Position numbers and translations under genes: made by a program. DNA of 52,661 nucleotides from Actinomycetes bacterium (GTDB taxonomy: Bacteria > Actinomycetota > Actinomycetes > Propionibacteriales > Nocardioidaceae): contig JAEZEJ010000017.1 of NCBI GenBank assembly GCA_023417775.1, positions 1-52,661 of the forward strand, written 5' to 3'. The notes beneath the pieces were generated by a model. The model saw only the letters and a list, made by a program, of their open reading frames with translations. It made no database searches and was not told the DNA's origin. Shown piece by piece: positions 38,338 to 49,219 of this stretch. Positions within the stretch are counted from its first letter, which is position 1. Each line of letters opens with the position of its first letter.

Positions 38338-39634
38338 GCCCGATTGGCGTCGTGGCCGTCCGGTCACGACCCCGCCTCCCTCCCATCCGCCGAGCTATCC
38401 CCGTCCCCCGCGGAAGACGAGCCGTGACTGGACCCTGGAGGATGCCATCGACGGAGGCTTCTTCGCCGTCGCGGCGCTGCTCGTCGTCTGGCTCGGCTGG
38501 GAGGTGCTCTCGGGACAGTCCGGCCTCTCCGCGCTCGGGATCACCAGCGGGATCGTCTTCTGGCTGCTGCTCGCCTATGTGGGCCTCCCGCGGCTGCAGC
38601 AGCTGCTCGCCCGGATCTACGTGCCCGACTACTTCATCGGACGGGCGGTGACCGATGTCGGCCTGCTCGGCGACGTGGTCAACCTGGCCGCGGACGGCTC
38701 GGCCGATGACGTGCACGAGGCGATGACCCGTGCCGGCTGGACGCGCGCGGACGACGTGACCCTCCGGTCCTCGTGGGGCATCGTGGTCTCGGCGGTGCTG
38801 CGCCGGTCCTATCCGGCTGCGCCCGTCTCGCCGCTGCTGCTGTTCGGTCGCCAGCAGGCCTTCGCCTACGAGCAGGAGGTCGACGGCAATGCCTCACAGC
38901 GCCATCACGTGCGGTTCTGGCCCGTGCCCGAGGGATGGGTCCTGCCGGGCGGCTTCCGCGTGGACTGGCTCGCCGCCGCCACCTACGATCGCGCGGTCGG
39001 GCTCTCCACCTTCACCCTGCAGGTCACGCACAAGATCGACGGGGATGTCGATATCGAGCGGGACTACGTCGTCGACACCGTCCGTTACGCGGTTCCCGAG
39101 GCTCGACTGCGCGTGGTCGAGGACTTCTCGACCGCCTTCACCTCCCGCAACGGAGGCGGCGACATCGTCCGCACCGACGGCTCCCTCGCCATCGTGGACG
39201 TGGACGGACTCAGCGGAGCAGGGGCCGCGCCGGTCCCCGACCCGACCCGGCGCGCACCCTGGGAGCGGCGGCTCCCCCCGCCCGCCCTGCTGATCTGCGG
39301 CGCCTTCGGTCTCGTCAAGGCGCTGCTGACGCTCATCGGCGCGATCACCCTCGCCCTGCACGGCGGACTCGCCGACAACATCGCCGAGGTCGTCGGTATG
39401 ACCATCGGCGCATCGGCCGTCGTCGCCCTGTGGGGGTTCACCCTCGGCCGCCGCCGCTGGGCCCGCACCCTCCTCATGGCGGTCGCCACCGTCGACGCGG
39501 TCTCGCAGCTCGTCCTGCTCTCCGGCGACGCGCACCCCGGTCTGCTCGTCCTCGCCACCACCAGCCTGTCGGTGCTCGTTATCGTCACGGTGAGCTCGAC
39601 GTCCGTGCGCCGCTGGGTCACCGGCCGGGGTTGA
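38330..39634 (+). CDS. LssY C-terminal domain membrane protein
   Basis: 434 aa. A Pro-rich N-terminus and two membrane helices (about 45-90) precede an LssY_C domain (about 120-260) with RAGWTRADDVTLRSSW, LLLFGRQQAFAYEQ and FTLQVTHKIDGDVDIERDYVVD. Four more helices follow (about 320-425). The LssY_C domain is found alone or joined to phospholipid phosphatases, and its function is unknown. GTG 38330 follows GAGGAGCGC. Confidence 0.8.
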   Translation: MTEPDWRRGRPVTTPPPSHPPSYPRPPRKTSRDWTLEDAIDGGFFAVAALLVVWLGWEVLSGQSGLSALGITSGIVFWLLLAYVGLPRLQQLLARIYVPDYFIGRAVTDVGLLGDVVNLAADGSADDVHEAMTRAGWTRADDVTLRSSWGIVVSAVLRRSYPAAPVSPLLLFGRQQAFAYEQEVDGNASQRHHVRFWPVPEGWVLPGGFRVDWLAAATYDRAVGLSTFTLQVTHKIDGDVDIERDYVVDTVRYAVPEARLRVVEDFSTAFTSRNGGGDIVRTDGSLAIVDVDGLSGAGAAPVPDPTRRAPWERRLPPPALLICGAFGLVKALLTLIGAITLALHGGLADNIAEVVGMTIGASAVVALWGFTLGRRRWARTLLMAVATVDAVSQLVLLSGDAHPGLLVLATTSLSVLVIVTVSSTSVRRWVTGRG

Positions 39635-39692
39635 TCCGGTCCGCGCGTTCGTCGCGGGGTCCTGTCGGGGCGACGTGCGACAATCACTGGCG

Positions 39693-42600
39693 ATGTTCAG
39701 TGCCATTCTCGGTCGCGATGATTCGACCTCCCGGCTGAGGGAGGACGTCGAGCGCACCGTGTCCAGCCACGGCGGCATGGTGCTGATCAGCGGCGAGGCC
39801 GGCATCGGCAAGACGACCCTGGTCGGTGCAGCGGTCGAGCATGCTCGCACCCTCGACGCGATCCCGGTCGTGGGCACCTGCTCCAGCTCTCCGGCCGCAC
39901 CCGCCCTGTGGCCGTGGACGCAGGTGGTGCGCGCCCTCCACCGCGCCCTCGGAACGGTCGAGTTCGAAACCTTCATCGCCGATGCCGGACTCGATCCCAC
40001 GGATCTCACCACCCTCGCGGAGCCCGGGAACGACCCCGAGTTCGGTCTCTTCGACTCGCTCGCGTCGATGCTGGCCGCTGTCGCCCACCGGCACCCGCTC
40101 GTCATCGTCGTGGAGGATCTGCACTGGGCCGACCTGGCCACGATCGACCTGCTGGGACACCTCGCCCGGCACACCTGGTTCGAGCGGCTGCTGCTCGTCG
40201 GCACCTATCGCGACACCGAGATCGACGGCAGCGGCACCCCGGCCCATCGCGCCCTCACCGCGATCGCCCCGCAGGCCGCGACGATCGCGGTCAGCGGCCT
40301 CGACCTCGGTGCGGTCGAGGCGCTGGCCCATCGGGTGTCAGGTCAGCGCCCCCCGGCCTCGTTCATCGCCGACCTGCACCGGCGCACCGGCGGCAATCCG
40401 TTCTTCGTCGAGCAGACCACGCGACTCTGGGCCGGTGGCTACGGCGAGCACGCCCTCGCGCCCGGGGTCATCGAGGCCGTCCGCCGGCGTCTCGCCCCGC
40501 TGCCGGAGGACACCATCGCGCTGCTGCGGGCGGCCGCGATCGTGGAGAACCCCACCTCCCTGCGGGTGCTCGCGGAGGTGACGGACATGCCGTTCGGCCG
40601 CGCCTCGACCGGCGGAGCGGCCGCGCTCTCGGCGCGACTGCTCCGTGTCGACGGCGAGGGCCGGTACGCCTTCGTGCATGATCTCGTCCGCGAGACCGTC
40701 CTCACCGATCTCGCGGACGATGCCGCCGCGGAGCTGCACCGTGCCGTGGTCGCGGCCCTGCGGGAGCATCCCGATCTGGTGCTGCCCGGTCAGGCCGCCG
40801 AGCACGCCGTCGCGGCCGGCGCCCTGATCCCGGCCGAGCGGACCGTCGACCTGCTCGTCGCCGCGGGTCGCGATGCCAACGCACGCTTGGACCTCGCCGC
40901 CGCGGCGGACTGCTATCGGCGTGCAGCGGAGCTGACCTCGGACCCCGACCGCAGGGCCCTCATCCGGCTCGACCTCGCCACCGAGCTGTACTTCGCGGCG
41001 GCGCTGCACCGTGAAGCCGATGACGCTGCGGTCGACCTCATGACCGAGCTGCTCGACACCGCCGCCGGGTTGTCACCGGTCACCGGGGCACGAATCGCAC
41101 TCGGCCTGCAGCGCTATCCGGATGTCGACTCCGCGCGGGTGCAGGCCTTGCTGCGGCGTAGTGCCACGGCGCTGCTGTCCGAGACCCCTGCCGACGACGC
41201 GGAGCTCGCGGCCGCCGTCGTGGAGCATCTCGCCGAGATGGCGCGCGCCGGATCCGATCACGAGGTGCTCGCGGCGATGCTGACCGTGCATCACGCCTCG
41301 CTGTGGAGGCCAGGCACGGCCACCGAGCGTCAACGGGTGATGCATGAGCTGGAGACCGTCGCCCGTCGCACCGGCGATCGTGACACCGAGCAGTTCGCCG
41401 CCTCGATGCAGTGGGTGACGATGCTGGAGCTGAACGACCCGGGCTATCTGGAGCAGTACCGGGTCTTCGCTACCCTCGCCGCGCGCTACCGCACGCCGCG
41501 GCTGGCGGCGAGCGAGCACGTCGACGGTGCGCTCATCTCGGGCTTCCGCGGACGCTTCGACGAAGCATGGGAGCGCTTCGCCACGGCCGAGACCATGCTG
41601 CCGTCCGAGAACCTCTTCTGGTGGGTCACCCGCTATCTGAAGTGGAACCTGCACCTGCTGCGCGGCGAGATGCGGTCGGCGCGCTCCATGCTCGAACCGT
41701 TGCTCGGCGGCGATCTCGACGGTGAGCTGCTGCTGGCGACACAGTGCGCCGCGGAGCAACGGTTCGCCGAGGCGGCCGCCCATCTGCGCCGCGTCGACAT
41801 CGAGGGTGACACCCTCCCGCAGGTGGTGCACGACCGGGTGACGGCCCTGATCGCCGCCGGCACGGGCGATCAGGACTTGATCGCTCGGTCCCGCGCCCGG
41901 CTCGCGGAACTGAGCGGCACCTGGTCCGTCGACCTCTACGGCATGGATCTGGGCGGACCGGTCGACCTCTATCTCGCGATGGTCGAAGCGGCCGCGGGCC
42001 AACGCGAGCGGGCCGTCGAGCTGGCGGAACGGGCCATCGGCCAGGCCGAGCACCTCTCGACCCCCTATTGGGCGACCGCCGCCCGGCTCGAGCTGATGTC
42101 GATGCTCGACTCCCAGGATGCCCGTGTCCCCGCCATCAAGGACCGTCTTCGCGAGTCTCTCGGCGGAATCGAGGCCCCCGGCATGAGGGCGCGGGTCGAG
42201 AGCCTGCTCGACGACACCGCCTCGACGGTCGCCGTGGCCCGCTCCGCAGGGGAGGCGATGACCGGCGAGTTCCGCCGGGAGGGCGCGACGTGGCGCGTCG
42301 GCCTCGGCGGGAGAACGGTCTCCCTGCCCGATGCCAAGGGCCTGGGCGACCTGCACGCACTGGTCTCATCGCCGGGCACCGATATCGGGAGCGTGGACCT
42401 GCTGACGCCGGGAACCGAGTCCGAGGCCTCGGCGGCCGCGCGCCTCGGGGGCGACCCGGTACTCGACGACACCGCCCGCGAGCAGTACCGCGCCCGCCTG
42501 GATCAGCTGGACGAGCTCCTCGACGACGCGGGCCGGCAGGGAGACGCGGAGCGACGGGACACCCTGCTGGCGGAGCGGGCGGCGCTGATCGACGAACTGC

Positions 42601-42809
42601 GTGCGGCGACCGGTCTCGGCGGGCGTTCGCGGCGGCTCGGCGACCAGGCCGAACGGGCTCGCAAGACCGTCGGGGCGCGCATCCGCGACACGCTGCGCCG
42701 TCTGGATGATGTGCACCCCGACCTCGCGGCGCATCTGCGGTCCTCGGTGAGCACCGGAAGCTCCTGTGTCTACCGCCCGGAGGAGCGGGTCGACTGGGTC
42801 CTGCGGTGA
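39693..42809 (+). CDS. Large STAND/AAA-type ATPase with TPR-like repeats
   Basis: 1038 aa. The N-terminal ATPase has Walker A GEAGIGKTTL (near residue 33) and Walker B LVIVVEDLHWAD (near 135). A long helical-repeat region (about 300-830) follows. The C-terminal module contains GATWRVGLGGRTVSLPDAKG, LDELLDDAGRQGDAERRDTL and LRSSVSTGSSCVYRPEERV, a pattern shared by many actinobacterial signalling ATPases. It lacks a LuxR-type helix-turn-helix. ATG 39693 sits 8 nt after a GACAAT box, so it is probably leaderless; GTG 39675 is the other start. Confidence 0.8.
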   Translation: MFSAILGRDDSTSRLREDVERTVSSHGGMVLISGEAGIGKTTLVGAAVEHARTLDAIPVVGTCSSSPAAPALWPWTQVVRALHRALGTVEFETFIADAGLDPTDLTTLAEPGNDPEFGLFDSLASMLAAVAHRHPLVIVVEDLHWADLATIDLLGHLARHTWFERLLLVGTYRDTEIDGSGTPAHRALTAIAPQAATIAVSGLDLGAVEALAHRVSGQRPPASFIADLHRRTGGNPFFVEQTTRLWAGGYGEHALAPGVIEAVRRRLAPLPEDTIALLRAAAIVENPTSLRVLAEVTDMPFGRASTGGAAALSARLLRVDGEGRYAFVHDLVRETVLTDLADDAAAELHRAVVAALREHPDLVLPGQAAEHAVAAGALIPAERTVDLLVAAGRDANARLDLAAAADCYRRAAELTSDPDRRALIRLDLATELYFAAALHREADDAAVDLMTELLDTAAGLSPVTGARIALGLQRYPDVDSARVQALLRRSATALLSETPADDAELAAAVVEHLAEMARAGSDHEVLAAMLTVHHASLWRPGTATERQRVMHELETVARRTGDRDTEQFAASMQWVTMLELNDPGYLEQYRVFATLAARYRTPRLAASEHVDGALISGFRGRFDEAWERFATAETMLPSENLFWWVTRYLKWNLHLLRGEMRSARSMLEPLLGGDLDGELLLATQCAAEQRFAEAAAHLRRVDIEGDTLPQVVHDRVTALIAAGTGDQDLIARSRARLAELSGTWSVDLYGMDLGGPVDLYLAMVEAAAGQRERAVELAERAIGQAEHLSTPYWATAARLELMSMLDSQDARVPAIKDRLRESLGGIEAPGMRARVESLLDDTASTVAVARSAGEAMTGEFRREGATWRVGLGGRTVSLPDAKGLGDLHALVSSPGTDIGSVDLLTPGTESEASAAARLGGDPVLDDTAREQYRARLDQLDELLDDAGRQGDAERRDTLLAERAALIDELRAATGLGGRSRRLGDQAERARKTVGARIRDTLRRLDDVHPDLAAHLRSSVSTGSSCVYRPEERVDWVLR

Positions 42810-42908
42810 GACCATCGAGTCAGCATCGCCGGGCTGTCGATCCCTCGTCGGCCCGTTCGTCTATCAGGTGAGCCCGCATCCGGTGGGCCGAGACGGAAGG
42901 AACACGAC

Positions 42909-43259
42909 ATGAAGTACGTCATGCTGCTGATGGGCCACCTGGACGATGCCCGGTGCGGGGAGGAGGACGGCGCTCCCACCGATCAGGACTTCATGGACTT
43001 CGACCGCGAGCTGGACGAGGCGGGCATCCTGCGGGGCGGGTTCGCCCTGACCGATCCCGAGCTCGGCACCACGGTGACGAAGGCATCGGCCGATGCCGAG
43101 GCGGTCATCACCGCCGGACCGTATGCGGAGAGCCGCGAGTTCGTGGGCGGCACGATCGTCATCGAGGTCGACGACCTCGACGAGGCCCTGCGCTGGGCGG
43201 CACGCTGCCCCGGAGCGATCGGCGGCCGCGTAGAGGTCCGGCCGATGCTGGAGTTCTGA
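42909..43259 (+). CDS. YCII/DGPF-domain protein
   Basis: 116 aa YCII-related protein (MKYVMLLMG start, AGPYAESREFVGGTIVIEVDDLDEAL near residue 65). Such proteins are nearly always next to ECF sigma factors of the ECF42 type and are thought to work with them. ATG 42909 follows GGAAGGAAC. The sigma gene starts 7 nt later. Confidence 0.88.
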   Translation: MKYVMLLMGHLDDARCGEEDGAPTDQDFMDFDRELDEAGILRGGFALTDPELGTTVTKASADAEAVITAGPYAESREFVGGTIVIEVDDLDEALRWAARCPGAIGGRVEVRPMLEF

Positions 43260-43266
43260 GCACGCG

Positions 43267-44520
43267 ATGACCGGACGGCCCGACGAGCTCCTCGCCCGAT
43301 TGCACCGGGACGAGTGGGCTCGGCTGGTCGCCGTCCTCGCGCGTCAGTTCGGTGACCTCGATCTGGCCGAGGATGCCGCCCAGGTGACGATGGAGACCGC
43401 CCTCGTCCGGTGGGCGGACGATGGCGTCCCACGCTCTCCGAGCGCGTGGCTGCTGACGACGGCGCGCCGCACGGCCCTCGATCGCGTGCGGCGGGATGCC
43501 AACTATGCGCGCAAGCTCAGTGCCTATGCCGTCGAGCATTCGGGCTCCGCGCCTCCGGCGGAGAGCGAGGCGATCGCCGGTCTGGACGATGCCCGCGACG
43601 AGCAGCTCGCGATGATGATGGCCTGCTGCCATCCGGCGATCGGCCCCGCCGACCAGATCGCCATGATGCTGCGCTTCGCCGCCGGTCTGACCACCGCCGA
43701 GGTGGCTGCCTGCCTGCTGCAGAGCGTCCCCACCCTGCAGGCACGGATCACCCGGGCGAAGAAGCGGATCGCGGCCAATCGCATCCCGATCGCGGTGCCC
43801 GCGGAACCGGAGGCCCTCTCCCGGCGGCTCGATCTCGTGTTGAGCGCCGTCTCATTGATCTACACGACCGGCTACGACACCATCGGCGGCGAACGGGTCG
43901 TGCGGACGGAGCTGACCGGCGAGGCGCTGCGGCTGGCCCGCATCGTGGTCGCCTCTCTTCCCGAGCAGCCGGAGGCCGAGGCCCTCCTCGGACTCCTGCT
44001 GCTGACCCAGGCCCGCGAGGCCGCGCGCATCGACCATGAGGGAGTCCCGATCGCCTTGGAGGACCAGGACCGCACCCGGTGGGATGGCGCGCTGGTGGCC
44101 GAGGGGACGGCGCTGGTCGAGCGGGCGGCCCGGCGGCCCACCGCGGGACGCTTCACGATCCAGGCCGCCATCGCCGCGGTCCATGCCGAGGCACCGTCCT
44201 TCGCCCGGACCGACTGGCGTCAGATCGTCGTGCTGTACGACCTGCTGCTCGGCACTCGCGATGACCCGGTCGTGCGGATGAACCGGGCCATCGCGGTCGC
44301 CCGCCGCGACTCGCCGTCGGCGGGCCTCGCGTTGCTGCGGGAGCTGGAGGACGTCCCGGAACTGGACCGGCACCACCCCTTCCACGCCGCGCTGGCCCTG
44401 CTGCACACCGAGACCGGCGATGTCGAGGCCGCGCGCCGGGCCTGGGAGCGCGCCCTCGAGCTCGTCGAGGGAACGCCACAGCGGCGGTTCATCCAGCGCC
44501 GGCTCGAAGGCCTGCGCTGA
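43267..44520 (+). CDS. ECF sigma factor, ECF42-like
   Basis: 417 aa. Sigma region 2 (WARLVAVLARQFGDLDLAEDAAQ near residue 17) and region 4 (ATLQ/VAACLLQSVPTLQARITRAKKRI near 150) precede a long C-terminal helical domain (about 190-417) with TPR-like repeats (ALALLHTETGDVEAARRAWERAL). This domain and the YCII neighbour are the marks of ECF42, which has no classical anti-sigma factor. Promoters it reads cannot be inferred from one locus. Confidence 0.88.
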   Translation: MTGRPDELLARLHRDEWARLVAVLARQFGDLDLAEDAAQVTMETALVRWADDGVPRSPSAWLLTTARRTALDRVRRDANYARKLSAYAVEHSGSAPPAESEAIAGLDDARDEQLAMMMACCHPAIGPADQIAMMLRFAAGLTTAEVAACLLQSVPTLQARITRAKKRIAANRIPIAVPAEPEALSRRLDLVLSAVSLIYTTGYDTIGGERVVRTELTGEALRLARIVVASLPEQPEAEALLGLLLLTQAREAARIDHEGVPIALEDQDRTRWDGALVAEGTALVERAARRPTAGRFTIQAAIAAVHAEAPSFARTDWRQIVVLYDLLLGTRDDPVVRMNRAIAVARRDSPSAGLALLRELEDVPELDRHHPFHAALALLHTETGDVEAARRAWERALELVEGTPQRRFIQRRLEGLR

Positions 44521-44538
44521 ACGACCGCCGCCGCGGGC

Positions 44539-45380
44539 TCACTTGCGGTTGTAGAGACGCATCGTGGCCGCGCCGAAGAACGCGATCAGGCCGGCGCTGA
44601 GGATCGCGAGCCACAGCAGGTCCGTGCCCGGCCAGTCTCCGTTCATCAACGCGCGGACGCTGTCGACCGCGAAGGTGATCGGGTTGACGTTGACGAAGGC
44701 CTCGAGCCAGTTCGGCATCGTCGACGGATCGACATAGGCGCTGGACAGGAATGACAACGGCATGATCAACATCATGCTGACGCCCATCACCGACTTCTCC
44801 GAGCGGAGCATCAGGCCGAACATCGTCCAGATCCACGACAGCGCGAAGCAGAACAGCAGCAGCACCGCCACGCCCGCGAGCACGCCGACGACGCCGCCGG
44901 CCGGACGGTAGCCGAGGATGAGCCCCATCGTCACGATCACGACCGAGGCGATCAGATAGCGGAAGCCGTCACCCAGCAGATAGCCGACCATCGGCGCCGG
45001 CCGCCAGATCGGCAGCGTGCGGAAGCGATCGAAGACACCCTTCTCGATATCGGTGTTCACCGCCAGCCCGGTGTACATCGTGATCATCACGATGCTGACG
45101 ACGAGGATGCCCGGCAGGAAGAACTGCAGGTAGTCGGTCGGCGATCCCGCGAGCGCGCCACCGAACAGGTAGGTGAACATCAGCGTCATCATGATCGGGA
45201 ACAGCGTCACGTCGAAGAGCTGCTCGGGCACGTGCTTGATCTTCAGCAGCGCACGCCAGCCGAAGGTCGTCGATGCGGACCACGCCGAGGGGCGCGGCGG
45301 GCGCTCGGTCGTGAAGACCTGGGAGAGCTCCGCCGCGGTCGGCGTCTTCAGCTCGGTGCTTCCGGTGGTGTCTTGCACGG

Positions 45381-45384
<4 letters not shown>
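44539..45384 (-). CDS. ABC-2 type exporter permease, DrrB-like
   Basis: 281 aa with six membrane helices and the DrrB-like core (FLPGILVVSIVMITMYTGLAVNTDIEKGVFDRFRTLPI near residue 90-125). It forms the channel of the exporter. The start overlaps the stop of the ATPase gene (ATGA). The N-terminal region is soluble and Thr/Pro-rich. Confidence 0.88.
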
Positions 45385-46379
<995 letters not shown>

Positions 46380-46419
46380 GGCGCACTCCTCTCGTTGGTT
46401 CTACCCAGGAGGCGCGAGA

Positions 46420-46448
46420 CGCTCCGCTAGATCCGATCTAGCGGAGCG
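46420..46448. terminator. 13-bp palindromic hairpin upstream of the ABC exporter
   Basis: CGCTCCGCTAGAT-ccg-ATCTAGCGGAGCG, a perfect stem with a 3-nt loop. It can terminate the LCP transcript arriving on the minus strand or serve as an operator for the exporter, since it lies 41 bp before that start. On the minus strand no T run follows. Confidence 0.5.
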
Positions 46449-46522
46449 GTTTCCTCGGCGAGGCGGAGCGATAGGCCGTCAACCGATCGTTGCCGACAGA
46501 GGTAGACATCGTCGTCCGATGG

Positions 46523-46540
46523 GGTTGACCAGGTACCGCC
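46523..46540 (+). repeat. Dispersed repeat copy
   Basis: GGTTGACCAGGTACCGCC matches the repeat family (about 13 of 18) between the exporter and LCP genes. Confidence 0.5.
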
Positions 46541-46555
46541 ACCGGGTGAGCGAGG

Positions 46556-47650
46556 TCAGCCGCAGATGGAGGTGTCGGCGGTGGTGGCGCCGGCGCTCGG
46601 ACCGGTGGAGGAGCCGGGTTCTTCCGGCTGCTCGGGGGCCGCGGGATCGGCCGGCGCCGTGCTCTCCTCGGGCGCCTGCTCCTGCCCCGGGGGTACGTCA
46701 TCGCGCAACGCCGCGAAGAGGGTCCGCGCCTCGTCGGTCATCTCGACACGGTTCTCGTCGAAGGCGGCGGGCTGCCAGGGCATGACCTGGAAGGTGATGC
46801 CCGACAGCGGGACCCGCGCGAGTCGACGCGCGAGCCCGGTCATCTCGCCGACACCGCCCAGCCCGTCATCGACCGTGAGGGACTTGGTGACCGCGTCGAG
46901 CAGCCGCACGAGGCGGTCGGGGCGGGTCAGCACGCCTTGGCTGGTGGCCTTCTGGGCGATCGAGGACATCACCAGCTGCTGGTGCTCCAGCCGGGCGATA
47001 TCCGAGCCGTCGCCGAAGGCGTGCCTCGTGCGGGCGAGCGCGAGGGCCTGCTCGCCGTCGAGCTTGTGGCGGCCGGCATCGAGGTCGACCATCGACAGCT
47101 CATCGCGGACCGGCTCCTCCAGGCACATCTCAATGCCGCCGATCGCATCCACCATGCCGGCGAATCCGTCGAAGTCGAGCACCACGAAGTGATGGATCGG
47201 CACCCCGGTGACCTCCTGTACGGCCTTGACCGCACAGCCCGGCCCGTACTCGAAGGTGGCGTTGATCATGCTGAGTCCGCCGGCGAAGCCATCGTCCTCG
47301 CAGGCCGGGACCTCGGTGGTGAGATCGCGGGGGATCTGCACGGCATCGACCCGGGAGTCGTCCTCGGCGAGATGCGCCAGCACCATCGAGTCGCTGCGCC
47401 CGCTGCCGTCGTCCTCGCCGTACTTGCCCTCGCCGGCCGAACGGCTGTCCGATCCGATGATGAGGACGTTGAGGGGGCCGTCGGGCTCGGAGGCGGCGGT
47501 GGTGTCGACATCGATCGTGTTGACATTGCCGGCGAGTTTGAGGGCGATCCCGCCGATGAGGAGCACCGGCAGCACGACGGCCACGATCACGCTCGTGATG
47601 ATCCGTCGTTTGCGCTTGGGGCGGATGATGTGCCGTCCGCGCTTGCCCAT
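46556..47650 (-). CDS. LytR-CpsA-Psr family cell-wall ligase
   Basis: 364 aa. A basic cytosolic end and one membrane helix (about residues 17-40) are followed by the LCP domain: LIIGSDSR near 65, VQIPRDLTTEVPA near 105, INATFEYGPGCAVKAVQE near 128 and ALALARTRHAFGDGSDIAR near 200. The conserved Arg/Asp residues that bind the pyrophosphate lipid are kept. It should attach anionic glycopolymers to peptidoglycan. A Pro/Ala/Glu-rich tail ends the protein. ATG 47650 follows AGGGAG. Confidence 0.9.
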   Translation of the reverse strand: MGKRGRHIIRPKRKRRIITSVIVAVVLPVLLIGGIALKLAGNVNTIDVDTTAASEPDGPLNVLIIGSDSRSAGEGKYGEDDGSGRSDSMVLAHLAEDDSRVDAVQIPRDLTTEVPACEDDGFAGGLSMINATFEYGPGCAVKAVQEVTGVPIHHFVVLDFDGFAGMVDAIGGIEMCLEEPVRDELSMVDLDAGRHKLDGEQALALARTRHAFGDGSDIARLEHQQLVMSSIAQKATSQGVLTRPDRLVRLLDAVTKSLTVDDGLGGVGEMTGLARRLARVPLSGITFQVMPWQPAAFDENRVEMTDEARTLFAALRDDVPPGQEQAPEESTAPADPAAPEQPEEPGSSTGPSAGATTADTSICG

Positions 47651-47803
47651 GGTGCTCCCTGTTTCCGATGACCGGCTCAAGGGTAAGCGGTCCACACTAA
47701 TCCCTGTGCTGTCGGTAGGCCACGCGGGGGTGCGGCCGCTCATCGTGCGGGCCGGCGCGGGCGGCCGTAGCGTGAGATCCCGCCCATCCCGAGGAGGGAT
47801 CTC

Positions 47804-49219
47804 GTGGAGTCCACCCCCACCGACCATCTCGAACCGCAGATCATCGTGCTGTTCGGCGCCAACGGCGATCTCGCCAGTCGCAAGCTGTATCCGGGTCTCT
47901 ACGCGCTCGCCGCGGCGGACTACCTGCCACCGGACTTCCGGCTGATCGGCACCGGTCGGCACGAGCCCGAGGGCGGGGATCTCGCCGGGGTGATCGAGCG
48001 CTCGATGGATCGCTTCGTCGACGATGCCGACCGCTCGGTCGTGCGGACACTGACCGAGCGGTCGTCCTTCGTGCTCTCCGCCGAGGGCGGGGACGACCTG
48101 GCCGCCGCGATCGACGAGGCCCGCGACGAACTCGGCGGGGAGGCGCGCGTCCTGGTCTATCTGTCCGTCCCGCCGTCGGCGATGACCGGGATCGTGCGGA
48201 TGCTCGGCGACACGGGGATCGCGGACGGCGCGCGGCTCATCGTCGAGAAGCCCTTCGGCAGCGACCTCGCCTCGTCGCGTGAGCTCGACGCCGCGCTGAA
48301 GGAGGTCGTCGCCGAGGACCAGGTGTTCCGCATCGACCACTTCCTCGGCAAGGAGGCGGTGCAGAACATCCTGGCGTTGCGCTTCGCGAACGGGCTGCTC
48401 GAGCCGGCGTGGAACCGCGGTCATGTGGCGTCCGTGCAGATCGACGTGCCCGAGGAGCTCACCATCGAGGGGCGCGGCTCCTTCTATGAGGGCATCGGCG
48501 CGTTCCGGGACATGATCGTCACGCATCTCAGCCAGGTGCTCGGCTTCGTCGCGATGGAGCCGCCGGTGCGCCTCGACGCGCTGAGCCTGCGCAATGAGAA
48601 GGCGAAGGTCTTCGCGGCGATGAAGCCGCTCGATCCCGAGCGCGTGGTGTTCGGTCAGTACGAGGGCTATCGCGATGAGGACGAGGTCGACCCGCAGTCG
48701 CAGGTCGAGACCTTCGTGGCCGCCGAGGTCTTCGTCGACAACGACCGCTGGGACGGTGTGCCGTTCTACCTCCGCACCGGCAAGGCGCTCGCGGCCACCC
48801 GCCGCACCATCACGCTGACCTTCCGCACACCGGCCGGCAGCCGATTCGGCGATCAGATCGACTGCCCCGACCGGCTGGTGCTCGAGATCGGCGATGCGCC
48901 CGAGGTGGGGCTGGAGATGTGGGCCAAGCGCCCGGGACCCGAGCTCGCCCTGACCCGCTCGGCGGTCACCATCGAGGTGCCCGCCGACAGCGACGACCTC
49001 CCGCTCGAGGCCTACGAGCGGCTGCTGCTCGACGCCATGCGCGGTGATCAGACACTCTTCACCCGCTCGGACGAGATCGATCGGCTCTGGCAGGTCGTGA
49101 CCCCCGTGCTGGACGACCCGCCCGAGCCGGTGATCTATCCGCAGGGCTCGTGGGGCCCCGAGTCGGCGCTGGAGCTTCCCGGCCCGATCGGCTGGCACCT
49201 CGGACGTGACGATGGCTGA
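47804..49219 (+). CDS. zwf: Glucose-6-phosphate 1-dehydrogenase
   Basis: 471 aa. The NADP site is FGANGDLASRKL near residue 17, and the active site RIDHFLGKE near 177 carries the catalytic His and Lys. EKPFG and the C-terminal alpha/beta domain are intact. It makes 6-phosphogluconolactone and NADPH, the entry to the pentose phosphate pathway. GTG 47804 follows GAGGAGGGA. The next gene, a GH15 enzyme, overlaps it by 8 bp, so both are translated together. Confidence 0.95.
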   Translation: MESTPTDHLEPQIIVLFGANGDLASRKLYPGLYALAAADYLPPDFRLIGTGRHEPEGGDLAGVIERSMDRFVDDADRSVVRTLTERSSFVLSAEGGDDLAAAIDEARDELGGEARVLVYLSVPPSAMTGIVRMLGDTGIADGARLIVEKPFGSDLASSRELDAALKEVVAEDQVFRIDHFLGKEAVQNILALRFANGLLEPAWNRGHVASVQIDVPEELTIEGRGSFYEGIGAFRDMIVTHLSQVLGFVAMEPPVRLDALSLRNEKAKVFAAMKPLDPERVVFGQYEGYRDEDEVDPQSQVETFVAAEVFVDNDRWDGVPFYLRTGKALAATRRTITLTFRTPAGSRFGDQIDCPDRLVLEIGDAPEVGLEMWAKRPGPELALTRSAVTIEVPADSDDLPLEAYERLLLDAMRGDQTLFTRSDEIDRLWQVVTPVLDDPPEPVIYPQGSWGPESALELPGPIGWHLGRDDG

